Source: Lichenicola cladoniae (GTDB taxonomy: Bacteria > Pseudomonadota > Alphaproteobacteria > Acetobacterales > Acetobacteraceae). From it: DNA of 64,000 nt. Made by a program: the position numbers and the translations under genes. The DNA is taken from positions 62,001 to 126,000 of the forward strand of contig NZ_CP053709.1 in NCBI RefSeq assembly GCF_013201075.1, in the 5' to 3' direction. Numbering within the stretch: the stretch's first letter is position 1; each line of letters opens with the position of its first letter. This document shows positions 27,313 through 37,211 of the stretch, one piece after another. The notes beneath the pieces were generated by a model. That model had not been told where the DNA came from, ran no database searches, and saw only the letters and a program-made list of their open reading frames with translations.

Positions 27313-28767
27313 CTATCGGGTCTGCGCACTGTCCGCGATCTGCCAGCCGCCGCCAAGCGCCTTGTAAAGCGAGACAAGATCGGTCTCGAGATTGGTGTTG
27401 GCCGTAGCGAGCTGGTCCTCGCCCGATAGCAGCGACGCTTCGGCGTTGGTGACGTTCAGGAAATCCACAGCACCTTGCTGAAATCCCTGCGTCGCCGCGC
27501 TCAGCGCCTTCCGATCGGCGTCCACCGTCAGGGCAACATCGTCGCGCGTCCGGCGTGCGTGATCGTAAGCGGTCATTGCGTCATCGACATCGCGCCAGGC
27601 GGTGAGAACGGTGTTGCGGTAGGACAAGGCTGCCTGCCGCTGCTGCGACCGGCGGAGCCGCAGCGTACCAACCAGCCGGCCGCCCTCGAATAACGGCAGG
27701 TCGATCGACGGCCCGAATGTGAAGGCGCGCGACGGCAGCGAGAAGGCATTGCCGACGATCCTTCCATTCTCGTCGAACTGGCCGGTCAGGCTCACGTCCG
27801 GGTAGAAGGCAGCAACAGCAACGCCGGTGTTTGCCGTTGCGGCATGGAGCGACGCCTCCGCCTCACGGATATCCGGCCGCCGCCGGAGGAGCGCTGAGGG
27901 AAGTCCGACCGGTACCACGGGCGGAACCGAGAGGGCCGTCGCCGTTTCTTCGAGCTCGGCCGCCAGCGCCCGGGGCGGTTCGGCCAGCAACAATCCGATC
28001 GCGTTGACGAGACGAGCCTCGGTCGCCTCAAGCGCCGGCAGCGTCGAGGCGATCGTCGCCCGTTGCGCCTCCGCCTGCGCAACCGAGAGCGTCGTCGCGA
28101 CGCCGTTGGCGAACTGGTCGCGCACCAGCTTCAGGTCGTGATCCGCGACAGCGAGGTTCCGCCTGGCGACCGCGATGCGCGTCTCGGTCCCACGTAGCTG
28201 GAGATAGTCGAGCGCCAGCGTCGCGATCGCGTCGAGGGCCACGGCGTGTCGCGCCTCGATCGCGGCCTCCGTGTCCGCCCGCTGTGCTTCCACGGCTCTG
28301 CGTACTCGCCCGAATAAGTCGAGTTCCCAGGATGCGTTCAGCCCGTTCTGCCAGACGTCATATGTCAGAGGCGCATACGGTGCCGGCTGGATCAGCGTGA
28401 GGAATCCGGTCGGGCTTTGCCGCTCGTGCTTGTAGGACGATTGCTCATCCACGTTCGGCAGTCCCTGCGCGCGGGCGATCTGGCGCTCGGCATCGGCCTG
28501 CTGCACACGTTCGGCGGCGCTTTGCAGGTCGATGTTCTGATGCACCAGCCGCTCGACCAGGGAGGACAGCTCCCGGTCGTGGAAGCTGTCCCACCACGTC
28601 GGATCGACCGCGCCGTTGCTCATCACGCCGCTCGACGCCGCGCCTGCCCAGATTGGCGGCGAGACATCTATCGGCCGATGGAAATCCGGACCGACCGTGC
28701 ATGACTCGAGCCCGAGCTGCATCGTGATCAAGCCCACGAGCTTTGCCGCTCTTCGCGCCGTTTGCAT
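27313..28767 (-). CDS. Outer-membrane efflux lipoprotein (NodT/OprM type)
   Basis: TolC-like outer-membrane factor of a tripartite efflux pump. Start ATG 28767 is chosen because it follows the stop of the adaptor gene by one base; upstream in-frame codons lie inside that gene. About 484 residues. The N terminus has a lipoprotein signal ending in LESC, followed by the family motif TVGPDFHRP. Two repeated outer-membrane efflux domains follow (WWDSFHDRELSSLV; RPDIREAEASLHAATAN). Third gene of the operon MFS - adaptor - outer-membrane factor. Confidence 0.9.
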   Translation of the reverse strand: MQTARRAAKLVGLITMQLGLESCTVGPDFHRPIDVSPPIWAGAASSGVMSNGAVDPTWWDSFHDRELSSLVERLVHQNIDLQSAAERVQQADAERQIARAQGLPNVDEQSSYKHERQSPTGFLTLIQPAPYAPLTYDVWQNGLNASWELDLFGRVRRAVEAQRADTEAAIEARHAVALDAIATLALDYLQLRGTETRIAVARRNLAVADHDLKLVRDQFANGVATTLSVAQAEAQRATIASTLPALEATEARLVNAIGLLLAEPPRALAAELEETATALSVPPVVPVGLPSALLRRRPDIREAEASLHAATANTGVAVAAFYPDVSLTGQFDENGRIVGNAFSLPSRAFTFGPSIDLPLFEGGRLVGTLRLRRSQQRQAALSYRNTVLTAWRDVDDAMTAYDHARRTRDDVALTVDADRKALSAATQGFQQGAVDFLNVTNAEASLLSGEDQLATANTNLETDLVSLYKALGGGWQIADSAQTR

Positions 28768-28768
28768 C

Positions 28769-29911
28769 TCAGTTCGCGATGACGCGGCCGGATGTGTGCG
28801 CCTGCTCACCCGCCACATCCGCCAGTCCGGTATGAATGGTCGTCTCCACTGAGAGACCGGCGCGAAGCAGGTGCGCGAGATCCTGTCCCGGCGCGACCAG
28901 TATCTTCACCGGCAGGCGCTGCACGATCTTGGTGAAGTTTCCAGTCGCGTTGTTCGACGGCACCGGCGAATAGATGGCGCCTGATGCCGGCGGAATACCC
29001 TGCACCACACCATCGAGATCGATATTGTAGGCATCCACATGGATACGCACATGCTGGCCCGGCAGCACGTGGCGCAGCGCCAGTTCGCGATAGTTCGCCA
29101 CGATATAAAGCCGGTCGAGCGGCACCAGCGACATCAACACGCCGCCCGGACCGACATAGTCACCGAGCTGCACGCTCCGGTTCGTGACCGTTGCGTCGAG
29201 CGGCGCCAAGATGCGCGTGTAGCTGAGCGTGAGCTGGGCCTGCTGGAGTTGGGCCTCGTCGGCCTTGATCTGCGCCCGGTCGGCGTCGGCCATGGCTTTC
29301 AGGACATCGAGCTGATGACGCGCAGCATCGGTCGACGCGCGCGCGCCTGCCAGTTGCGCTTCCAGTTGCGCCGTGTCGGCCTCCGACGACTGCCTGCTTT
29401 GCTGGGTCCCGGCGCCGGTGCTGGCAAGATTCCGGTAGCGCGTCCGGTTGGCGCGCGCGAGGCCAAGCTGCGCCTCGAGCGATGCCTCCTGGGACGATTG
29501 CTGCTCGATCACCGAGGGCTGCCGGCCGACGTTCGCCAGCGCGTCCTGGAACTGCGCGCGGTCCCGATCCAGCGTCGCCTGCGAGGTCGCGAGCGATACG
29601 CGCTGATCGCGATCATCGAGCTGGACCAGAAGCTGGCGGGCTTGCACGTGATCGTTGTCGTCGCTGGCAATGGCGACGACCTGGCCGGCGATCCGAGGCG
29701 AGACCGAGGCATAATGCACCTGCACGTAGGCGTCATCGGTCCAGACATCGGGGTTCGGCGTCAGCGCGATTACCAGCACGATCGCGACGAACGCTGCGAC
29801 CACGACGAGCGCCAGCAGGATCGGCCAGAACGGCCGTTTTTTTGGCGACACCTTCTTGTCGTCGTCCTGCTTCTGGCCGTCGTCCGGCGTCCCGCTCTTG
29901 TCTGACATCAT
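28769..29911 (-). CDS. HlyD/EmrA-type membrane fusion protein
   Basis: Periplasmic adaptor of 380 residues with a cytoplasmic, charged N terminus, one membrane anchor (FWPILLALVVVAAFVAIVLV, residues 29-48), a biotinyl-lipoyl-like half motif (VTNRSVQLGDYVGPGGVLMSLVPL), and a long alpha-helical hairpin (residues 110-220). It joins the MFS pump to the outer-membrane channel. It starts seven bases after the MFS stop and ends one base before the outer-membrane factor, so the three are one operon. Confidence 0.92.
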   Translation of the reverse strand: MMSDKSGTPDDGQKQDDDKKVSPKKRPFWPILLALVVVAAFVAIVLVIALTPNPDVWTDDAYVQVHYASVSPRIAGQVVAIASDDNDHVQARQLLVQLDDRDQRVSLATSQATLDRDRAQFQDALANVGRQPSVIEQQSSQEASLEAQLGLARANRTRYRNLASTGAGTQQSRQSSEADTAQLEAQLAGARASTDAARHQLDVLKAMADADRAQIKADEAQLQQAQLTLSYTRILAPLDATVTNRSVQLGDYVGPGGVLMSLVPLDRLYIVANYRELALRHVLPGQHVRIHVDAYNIDLDGVVQGIPPASGAIYSPVPSNNATGNFTKIVQRLPVKILVAPGQDLAHLLRAGLSVETTIHTGLADVAGEQAHTSGRVIAN

Positions 29912-29917
29912 GCCGCC

Positions 29918-31453
29918 TTATTGCTGCAGGAGCGCGATACGCGGCGGATAGGTCCGGACCGGCAGGATTAGCATGACAACCATCAAGGCCGCGGTGATCG
30001 CTGCCATCACCAAGAACGCGTCGCTGAGCGTGAGCACCGTGCCTTGCAGCCGGATCGTCTCGTTGAGCGCCGCAAGGCCGCCGCCGGGGCGGGGAAGACC
30101 ACTCGGCAGCAACCCCTGCGCGTATACCGTAGTGTAGCGCTCCTGGCCGGCCTGATCGGTCAGGCGGCTCGAATGCAGGCCGCCGCGCCAGCGCTCGATC
30201 AGTTGGAACAGCCAGACGCTCGTCGCCTCGCCAAGTGCCCGCGGCGTGTTCACCAGCGCCGAGGCGTAGGGTCCTTCCGGCGGCTTGATCGTGTTCGTCG
30301 CAAGTTGAAGCAACGACATGACCACCATCGCCTCGCTGGCCGAGATGGTAAGCTGCCAGAGGTAGAACTCGCCTCCCATCCAGACCGAGGTCAGCAACGA
30401 GTCACCAATGCAAGCACCAAGCAGTAGGCCGAGCCCGAGGAAGTGGACAACCCGCGGATCAACCCGCTCAAAGTTCAGCAGTACAGCGACGAGCGGAAGG
30501 AACACGAGCTGCGTCAGCGCAATCCCGCCGGTGAGCGCGAAGGATTGCAATGGCCGGAAGCTCTGCACCTCCTGGAGATATTCCGTCGGAAGGGTCGATC
30601 CGGCGCCAGACACCACGATGAAGGTGAACAGTGCCACGAGACCGTAGGCGAAGTTCCTTCGAGTGAGCAGCTGTATCCGCATCAGCGGCGCTTCGTGGCA
30701 CCACTCGTTCCACACGAACAGCGGGATCGTCGCGACGCTGACGAGCGCCAGGATGCAGATCAGGTCGGAGTTGAACCAGTCGAGGCGATCGCCCTGCTGG
30801 AGCATCGTGGTCAGGGAGCCGAACCCGATCAGCGACAGCAGCATCCCGCGCCAGTCGATGATCCGGAACCGCTCATACTTGGGCGGATCCTGTGGCATAC
30901 CGTACCAAAGCAACGAAGCGGCAACCGCCCCGATTGGGATCGCCTGCCAGAACGCAAACTGCCAACCCAGTGTGGCGTCGCCAGCGCCTTCCCATAGTGC
31001 CGCGAACCCGGCAGCCAAACTTGGGAACATCGTTGCCGTCATCGAGTAGGCGGCGAGCCCGAAGAGCCTGATCGGCGGCCCCAGCGCGCGAAGCGCGATC
31101 GTAAACACCAACGGGATCGTCAGACCTTCCGACATCCCCTGCAGGATACGCAGCGCGTAGAGCACGGTGAGGTTGGACGTCCACGGGATTGCAACGGTCG
31201 ATATACAGGTAAGGGCAATCACGAGCAGTCCCCAGCGCCGGATCGACAATGTCAGTAGGAACCAGGGAGAGACCGACATGCCGAAAACCTCGGCCGTCAG
31301 ATAAAGGGAGCTGAACCAGGTGCCCGGATCATGGGTGAAACCCAGGCCGCCTGAGATATCGCCAAGAAGCGCCGAGCTCACCGCATCGTTCAACTCAACG
31401 GACATTGCCGCGATGATGATGCCCGCGAGCGCGATAAGCAATTTTACGTCCAA
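29918..31453 (-). CDS. MFS efflux transporter (DHA2/EmrB type)
   Basis: A 511-residue proton-driven exporter of the 14-span drug:H+ antiporter-2 group, acting with the HlyD-type adaptor. It opens with TTG at 31453, preceded by AGGA at a suitable distance. Fourteen or so hydrophobic segments can be counted. Substrate unknown; EmrB-type pumps usually expel hydrophobic toxic compounds. First gene of the efflux operon; no dedicated regulator adjoins it, the upstream side being 660 bases of apparently non-coding DNA. Confidence 0.88.
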   Translation of the reverse strand: MDVKLLIALAGIIIAAMSVELNDAVSSALLGDISGGLGFTHDPGTWFSSLYLTAEVFGMSVSPWFLLTLSIRRWGLLVIALTCISTVAIPWTSNLTVLYALRILQGMSEGLTIPLVFTIALRALGPPIRLFGLAAYSMTATMFPSLAAGFAALWEGAGDATLGWQFAFWQAIPIGAVAASLLWYGMPQDPPKYERFRIIDWRGMLLSLIGFGSLTTMLQQGDRLDWFNSDLICILALVSVATIPLFVWNEWCHEAPLMRIQLLTRRNFAYGLVALFTFIVVSGAGSTLPTEYLQEVQSFRPLQSFALTGGIALTQLVFLPLVAVLLNFERVDPRVVHFLGLGLLLGACIGDSLLTSVWMGGEFYLWQLTISASEAMVVMSLLQLATNTIKPPEGPYASALVNTPRALGEATSVWLFQLIERWRGGLHSSRLTDQAGQERYTTVYAQGLLPSGLPRPGGGLAALNETIRLQGTVLTLSDAFLVMAAITAALMVVMLILPVRTYPPRIALLQQ

Positions 31454-32117
31454 GTCTTATCCTAGCAAGCTGATAGCTATGTGATGCGAATGCTAAACAA
31501 CCCGCGTCCAGACGACTAAAACTAGCCTGGACATAAAATTGAACGTCCTGCCTCTTTGCCAGCCGCTTGTGATTTTGACAATCAGAAGGGACACCGTTGA
31601 GAGGTCATTCGAGACCTCGAGTGCGATCGGCCTAAAGGCCAGCACAGTCAGGACCGACTCCGAGCCCGGTAATACTGCAAGGATGTTGAGCAACTCTAGG
31701 TTCACGACACAGTCAGCCTTCATCAGAAAGTCTGTCGGCTAGGCGTTGCCAGAACAGCTTGCTCCAGGCACTTGCCGGTCCGCCATGGAAGTTAAGCTCC
31801 TAGATTCTTGCTTGCGCCGCAAGTGCTGAAGACATAAGACAAGAGTTATGACACTCAGCACGCCTGCATACTTTAAACGCCTCAAGTAGTCGTGCTTCTG
31901 TGATGCCACACGCATGTGGCTCACCTCGACTTTTGGATCATCGGAATAGACATAACCCTGCCCTTATGTCGATTTAGTCGCATCACAAGAAATTATGAAG
32001 ACGCACGGTATGCAAACATGTCGCCGCGACGGCTGTACGCTCGAGATGCCATCAAAACCACTTCAACCGTTGACAAATCCCCGGCGTCAAGTGGCCGTCG
32101 CAACAATCGTCTGTGTC
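31454..32117. other. Gap upstream of the efflux operon
   Basis: No supported gene. A minus-strand frame 31739-31924 begins with a hydrophobic segment (YAGVLSVITLVLCLQ) but stops after about 60 codons and is unrecognised. The efflux promoter should lie near 31460-31520. The rest may be debris from the IS elements to the right. Confidence 0.4.
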
Positions 32118-32345
32118 CTTAGCACGTCGTCAAATGCGTCGGCAGGAGTTTTCCAGTGGAGGGTCTTGCGAGTCTGGCGTTGAGAACAGCACTGACCGCT
32201 ACGAGATCCCGTGCGCCGTGCACGCTCAGGTCACTACCTTTCGGCGAGTTCTGTCGCAGCAACCCGTTGGTGTTCTTATTGGTGCCCCGCTGCTATGGAC
32301 TTTGCGGATCGCAGAAGTAGACCGTCAGACCCGTTCGATCCACAA
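32118..32345 (-). pseudogene. IS30-family transposase, C-terminal fragment
   Basis: Read leftward from 32345: VVDRTGLTVYFCDPQSP, a stop in place of the usual Trp, then [33 protein letters not shown]. This is the IS30 DDE-core C terminus (FADPxSPWQRGxNENxNGLLRQYLPKG). Both the N-terminal part and the correct end are missing, and a nonsense codon is present. Confidence 0.75.
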
Positions 32346-32469
32346 CCGGACGTGATGGGCCCTCTCTGTCCCCGGACCTCAGGTCAGGGGTCGCCGAAGC
32401 TGCGCCGGCAAGGTGGCGATCGTACGCGTTATCGCGTCGCGGAGTGCTTTGGCACCATGACCAATGAGG

Positions 32470-33264
32470 GTTCTGTTGCAAAGTTTCGATCGACCGGTGC
32501 GTGATGGCTAACGGCAACGGTTATGGATCTGGAGACGATGTCGATTGCGTTCAAAGGCAGCCACTACGAGCGCGACATTATCTTGTGGGGTGTTCGCTGG
32601 TATGTGGCGTATCCGTTGAGCTATCGCCAGGTTGAAGAGATGATGGGGGAGCGTGGCGTGAAGGTCGACCACACGACGCTGCATCGCTGGGTGCTCAGGT
32701 ATGTGCCGTTGCTGGAGAAGGCCTTCGTGGACCGCAAACGTCCGGTCGGCGGCAGCTGGCGGATGGATGAGACCTACATACGGATCAAGGGCGTGTGGAA
32801 GTATCTGTATCGTGCAGTCGACAAGGCGGGTGCCACAGTGGACTTCCTGTTGACCGCCAAGCGCGATCGCAAGGCGGCGCTGCGTTCCTGTGCAAGGCTA
32901 TCACCCGACATAGGGCTCCCCGCACGATCACCATCGACAAGAGCGGCGCCAACACCGCGGCGATTGACAGCTACAACACCGAGCATGACGCCGGGATCAA
33001 AATGCGCCAAGTCAAGTATCTCAACAACCTCGTCGAGCAGGACCACCGGGCGATCAAACGAATCACCCGGCAAATGCTCGGCTTCAAGAATTTCTGGTCA
33101 GCGGCGACCACCATTGCCGGCATCGAGATCATGCACATGATCCGCAAGGGTCAGTTACATTCGACAGCAAAGCTGCGTCCAGCGCAGCAGTTCTACTCCC
33201 TTGCAGGATAGAAAAACCAACGTCCCAGCCCATACGCAGACACGACGAAACTTTGCAACAGAAC
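32470..33264 (+). mobile_element. IS6-family element (795 bp, defective)
   Basis: Perfect 19-bp inverted ends, GTTCTGTTGCAAAGTTTCG at 32470-32488 and its complement at 33246-33264. These are typical of the IS6/IS26 group. No 8-bp direct repeat flanks it, so neighbouring DNA has been rearranged since insertion. Confidence 0.85.
32523..33211 (+). pseudogene. IS6-family transposase, frameshifted
   Basis: The first part (ILWGVRWYVAYPLSYRQVEE, then SWRMDETYIRIKGVWKYLYR with the first Asp) is normal. Near 32884 the frame slips: adding one T to the run in CGTTCC restores ALRFLCKAI. The second part in the new frame carries the second Asp (TITIDKSGAN) and the Glu region (YLNNLVEQDHRAIKR) to a stop at 33211. 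Either a real frameshift or a homopolymer undercall. Confidence 0.85.
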
Positions 33265-33405
33265 GCCCCTGTCTACCAGGAGGACGAGGCTCGGATGGGC
33301 TTGTCATTCATTGAGGCGGCCAAGGCGGCCGGGGTACGGCGCGTGGTGTTCTCGTCGGCAATCCATCCGGTCATCGGCGTCCTGCAGAACCATATCCAGA
33401 AGGTT
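33265..33405 (+). pseudogene. NmrA-like / NAD(P)-binding protein, internal fragment
   Basis: The frame FIEAAKAAGVRRVVFSSAIH followed by PVIGVLQNHIQK matches the middle of the NmrA-like protein at 46708-47551 (AIRAGVRRFVFSSVIHPV, LQNH). It is cut on the left by the IS6 end and on the right by the IS110 element. Confidence 0.75.
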
Positions 33406-34843
33406 GGGGGTCCGGTAGATGCCGTAATGGGCCGGCACCAGGATCAACTATCGCTGATTTTCGGTTCAGGTCTCTTCAAAGTGGTGGAATGACGAGCGGG
33501 ATCGAGTGGTTCGACCCGGCCACCAGGAGGACGGCTATGGAACACTATGTCGGAATCGACGTGTCATTGGAGCTGAGCAGTCTGTGCGTCCTCGACCCGA
33601 CCGGGAAAGTGATACGGGAAGCTAAGGTCGCGAGCGAGCCGGCGGCACTGGTTACCTTCCTACGCGGCCTAGACTTGATGATCGTGCGTGTCGGCCTGGA
33701 GGCTGGTCCATTATCGCAGTGGCTTTATGACGGGCTGCTCGAGGCAAATCTCTCACCGGTTCTGCTGGAGACCCGGCATGTGAAGGCTGCGCTATCAGCG
33801 ATGGCGATCAAGACTGACCGTCGCGACGCGCGCGGTATCGCGCAGCTGCTGCGCATGGGGTGGTATCGACCCGTGCACCGCAAATCGGTGCCCTCGCAGG
33901 AGATCAGAGCGCTCCTGGCTGCTCGCAAGCAGATGCAGATCAAGGCGATGGATCTGGAGCAAACCATGCGCGGGCTGCTGCGTGGGTTCGGACTGAAGGT
34001 CGGAGAGGTGAGCCGAGGCAAGCTCGCCGCCCGCCTGCGCGAGCTGGTGGCCGGACATGCCATGCTGGAACGCATTGTGGAGCCGATGCTGGCTGCACGC
34101 GAGGCGCTCTGGCGCGAATTCGTCAAGCTCCATCGCGAGGTTCTGACCATAGTCAAAGAGGACGAGGTCTGCCGTCGGCTGATGACCGTTCCCGGTGTGG
34201 GCGCGGTTGTGTCACTGACCTACCGCTCCGGCGTGGACGATCCCGCGAGGTTTGTGAAATCCAAATCCGTTGGTGCCTTCTTCGGTCTGACGCCCAAGCG
34301 CTACCAGTCCGGCGAAATTGACGTTTCGGGCGGGATCACAAAGGTCGGCGATGCCGCCGTTCGCACGGCGTTGCATGATGCGGCAAACGTGCTCCTTTCG
34401 CGAGCCACCAGGTTCAGCACGCTCAAGCGCTGGGCAATGGAAGTCGCCAAGCGGCGGGGCATGCGGAGGGCAAAGGTAGCTCTGGCGCGCAAGCTCGCGA
34501 CTGTGTTGCACCGCATGTGGGCGGATGGAACGGACTTCGTTTGGGGCAAGGATCCTGCGGTCGCTGCCGCGGTCTGACAGAAAAGGCATAAGGTTCGGAG
34601 CAGGGCCGGACGGCTCAGCTCCCACGATGTCCCGTCGCCGGGACGCGGAGATGGTGAGGCAGGTTCCGCTGCAGTGGCCGGGAGAAATTCCGAGACTACG
34701 CCCGGTAGATTGCTCCACCGCTCCCTCCGACAGCATGAAGTGGCGACCCCGCGTCGACCACGGACAGAAGCACGAAACCGGCGATTGGACCCACTTTGGA
34801 GCTTGACGACCGAAGGCCCATTACAGAAGCAACGGAACCGAAA
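33406..34843 (+). mobile_element. IS110-family element of a second type (copy A, intact)
   Basis: The borders were placed by comparing with the related copy at 50656-54618: both start near GGTAGATGCCGTAATGGGC and end near CATTACAGAAGCAACGGAAC. It has one intact transposase with about 130 bp of leader and 265 bp of trailing sequence. It is unrelated in detail to the IS110 copies at 11-15 kb. Confidence 0.65.
33537..34577 (+). CDS. IS110-family transposase (copy A)
   Basis: A 346-residue DEDD transposase from ATG 33537 (MEHYVGIDVSLELSSLCVLD), with aggagg eight bases upstream. RuvC-like N-terminal domain: YVGIDVS, IKTDRRDARGIAQLL. C-terminal domain: LMTVPGVGAVVSLTYRSGV and FFGLTPKRYQSGE. The frame is intact. 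Copy B (50925-54492) is the same type but split by IS66. Confidence 0.88.
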   Translation: MEHYVGIDVSLELSSLCVLDPTGKVIREAKVASEPAALVTFLRGLDLMIVRVGLEAGPLSQWLYDGLLEANLSPVLLETRHVKAALSAMAIKTDRRDARGIAQLLRMGWYRPVHRKSVPSQEIRALLAARKQMQIKAMDLEQTMRGLLRGFGLKVGEVSRGKLAARLRELVAGHAMLERIVEPMLAAREALWREFVKLHREVLTIVKEDEVCRRLMTVPGVGAVVSLTYRSGVDDPARFVKSKSVGAFFGLTPKRYQSGEIDVSGGITKVGDAAVRTALHDAANVLLSRATRFSTLKRWAMEVAKRRGMRRAKVALARKLATVLHRMWADGTDFVWGKDPAVAAAV

Positions 34844-34913
34844 CTGCATTTCAACTTACCAAAGGAAGATTGAGGTTCCGATTGCAGGAACCCGATGGCG
34901 GAAGGTGTTTTGA

Positions 34914-35312
34914 TTAACCATGGATCCCCAGCGGGAACTTGGGTGAGATTTCCACGTCGGGGTTGCTAACCCACACTATCTTTGCGTCGAGAAACGCGAT
35001 GAGCTTTTGCAAATCGGCGGTCTTCCGTTTGAGCCGGTCACGCTGATCGGTTAGAAGCGCAACGAACTCCGAGGGTGCCATCGCGTGGTGAGCTTGTTTC
35101 TCGAGAACCGCACTAATTTCGTCTAGAGACAACCCTAGCACCTGCCAGGTCCGGATGACCCGCGCTTGTTCCAAATCCGCCGCTGAGAACATCTGGTAAG
35201 GGCGCGAGCCGCCTTTTTGTCCGACTGTCGGGTGCAACAGTCCTCGGCGCACGTAGAACCGTACTGTATCGGCGGACAGGCCGCTCTGGCGGGCAAAAGC
35301 CGAAATCATCAT
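34914..35312 (-). CDS. MerR-family transcriptional regulator
   Basis: A 132-residue regulator. The winged helix is at the N terminus (ISAFARQSGLSADTVRFYVR, then RRGLLHP), followed by the dimerisation helix (DQRDRLKRKTADLQKLIAFLDAKI). There is no Cys cluster, so a metal sensor of the MerR/CueR sort is unlikely. It is divergent from the SnoaL-like gene at 35448, and a perfect 22-bp palindrome lies between them. It probably controls that gene and itself; the target is now disrupted by IS66. Confidence 0.85.
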   Translation of the reverse strand: MMISAFARQSGLSADTVRFYVRRGLLHPTVGQKGGSRPYQMFSAADLEQARVIRTWQVLGLSLDEISAVLEKQAHHAMAPSEFVALLTDQRDRLKRKTADLQKLIAFLDAKIVWVSNPDVEISPKFPLGIHG

Positions 35313-35330
35313 CGCCGAATGCTACTATTG

Positions 35331-35352
35331 ACTATGGACCATGGTCCATAGT
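35331..35352. promoter_or_regulatory. 22-bp perfect palindrome, probable MerR operator
   Basis: Half-site ACTATGGACCA followed directly by its complement TGGTCCATAGT, 19 bases upstream of the merR-type start and 96 bases upstream of the divergent SnoaL-like start. MerR proteins bind dyads between the -35 and -10 boxes; the position suits a shared operator. No other copy was seen. Confidence 0.65.
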
Positions 35353-35585
35353 TATCTTCCCCGGTCGGGAGCGATCCTGGCTTAGGTCGCAGGCCGGCCG
35401 CTCCCATCGCGACGCGCATCTCGCGCACCATGTGATGGAGAGAACGAATGTTCGCCACTGATACCGTCGAAAGCTTCCCGGCAATGCTGCGTCGGGTGTT
35501 GCGCCTCAAGCCCGATGTCGCGAGCTTCCCTGACATGTTCGCCGCGGATGGTGTGTATCCATCCGCCGAGCACCACGGATACGCT

Positions 35586-37160
35586 TCAGGCGGCTGCGGC
35601 AGTCAGCGTTTTTGGCTTTGACCAATTCCATGGCAACAGATCGCCGAGGTCGCGATCGGGTTGATCGGCAATACGGCGCAGGACATCGGCGAGCCAGGCG
35701 CGCGGATCGACCCCATTCAGCTTGGCGGTGATGATCAGCGTGTAGACGTCAGCCGCGCGCTCGCCCCCACGATTGGATCCGGCGAACATCCAGGACTTTC
35801 GCCCGAGTGCAATTCCTCTGAGGGCACGTTCCGCGGCGTTGTTGGTCAGGCAGATCCTGCCGTCGTCTAGAAACCTGGTGAATGCAGGCCAGCGTTTGAG
35901 CATGTAGTCCATTGCCCGGCTGACCTCGTTGTGGCGAGACAGCCGGCTGCGCTCAGTGCGCATCCAGGCTTCCAGCTCTGCGACCAGAGGCACAACCTGC
36001 TCTTGTCGTGCGGCGCGCCGCTGTTCGGGCATGAGGCCGTTGATGGTGCGCTCGACGTCGAAGATCAGATCGATCCGGCGCACGGCCTCGATGGCGATCG
36101 GCGCCTTGGCCACGTCGGCGAGCACAAAGAATTTCCTCCGGCCGTGTGCCCAGCACGCGGCTTCGGAGATCGCACCTGGCCTGCGCCCGGGCAGGTAGAG
36201 CTCGTTGAATCCTGCATAGGCATCGGCCTGCAGAATACCTGCGTACTGCGCCAGGTGTCGGCGTGGATGCTCGCCGCCTCGGTCCGGTGAGTAGAAAAAC
36301 ATCGCCGCTGGTGGCTCCGGACCGCCGAATGGACGGTCGTCGCGGACGTAGGTCCAGAGCCGACCGATGCTCGTCTTGCTCTTGGCCAGTACCGGCACCG
36401 TGGTGTCGTCGCCGTGCAGCCGGTCTGCTACCAGCACGTGCTTGCGGATCAACGCCAACAGCGGCGCGAGGGCCGCGGTGCACGCGCCGACCCACCCGCC
36501 CAGGGTCGAGACGTCGAGGTGGATGCCCTCCAAGGCGTAGCTCTCGCTCTGCCGGTTCAGCGGCAGGTGCTGGCCGAACTTCGCCTCCAGGATCATGGCC
36601 AGCAACTCGGGCCCGGCACGACCCCGGGCGATTGGATGAAACGGTGCCGGCGGCTGGGTGATGCTCTCGCAGGCACGGCAGGAGAACTTCTCGCGCACTG
36701 TCTGGATGACCTTCCACTGGCGCGGGATCACCTCGAGTGTCTCCGTGATCGTCTCACCGAGCTTGACCAGCCGGCCGTGGCAGCAGGGACAAAGGGTCGG
36801 GCCTGGAACGACGACGCGCTCGCGCGGCAGATGGGCTGGCAGCGGCCCGCGCACCGGCTTTGCCCGGCTCGAACCCGGACGCGGATCCCCAGGTGCTGCT
36901 GGCTCGACGTCAGCCTCGGCAGCATTCGCCTCCAGCTCCTCGAGCTGCAGCTCCAACTGGTCGAGCAGCCTGCGACTGCGCTCCGACGTTGGGCCGAACC
37001 GGTCGCGCTGCAGCTTTGCGATCAGCAGCTTGAGGTGCGCGATCATCGCCTCCGCACCGGTTGCCCGCGTCTCGGCTGACAACCGGGCCGCGCGCTCAGC
37101 AACGAGTGCCGCCCGCAGCATGTCGATATCGTCAGGCAGGATGTCGGCGTCGGGTGTCAC
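35586..37160 (-). CDS. tnpC: IS66 transposase TnpC (copy 1)
   Basis: The 524-residue DDE transposase of IS66. It has an N-terminal coiled coil (AERAARLSAETRATGAEAMI), a zinc-binding motif (CPCCHGRLVKLGE) and the catalytic core (LHGDDTTVPVLAKSKT; AYAGFNELY; AERALRGIALGRKSW). The protein is identical to the one at 52496-54070. It needs TnpA and TnpB in the families studied. Confidence 0.93.
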   Translation of the reverse strand: MTPDADILPDDIDMLRAALVAERAARLSAETRATGAEAMIAHLKLLIAKLQRDRFGPTSERSRRLLDQLELQLEELEANAAEADVEPAAPGDPRPGSSRAKPVRGPLPAHLPRERVVVPGPTLCPCCHGRLVKLGETITETLEVIPRQWKVIQTVREKFSCRACESITQPPAPFHPIARGRAGPELLAMILEAKFGQHLPLNRQSESYALEGIHLDVSTLGGWVGACTAALAPLLALIRKHVLVADRLHGDDTTVPVLAKSKTSIGRLWTYVRDDRPFGGPEPPAAMFFYSPDRGGEHPRRHLAQYAGILQADAYAGFNELYLPGRRPGAISEAACWAHGRRKFFVLADVAKAPIAIEAVRRIDLIFDVERTINGLMPEQRRAARQEQVVPLVAELEAWMRTERSRLSRHNEVSRAMDYMLKRWPAFTRFLDDGRICLTNNAAERALRGIALGRKSWMFAGSNRGGERAADVYTLIITAKLNGVDPRAWLADVLRRIADQPDRDLGDLLPWNWSKPKTLTAAAA

Positions 37161-37211
37161 GCCAGCGATTCAACCACATCCCGGCTGGCTTGTGTACTGA
37201 TTGCCTCGCCG

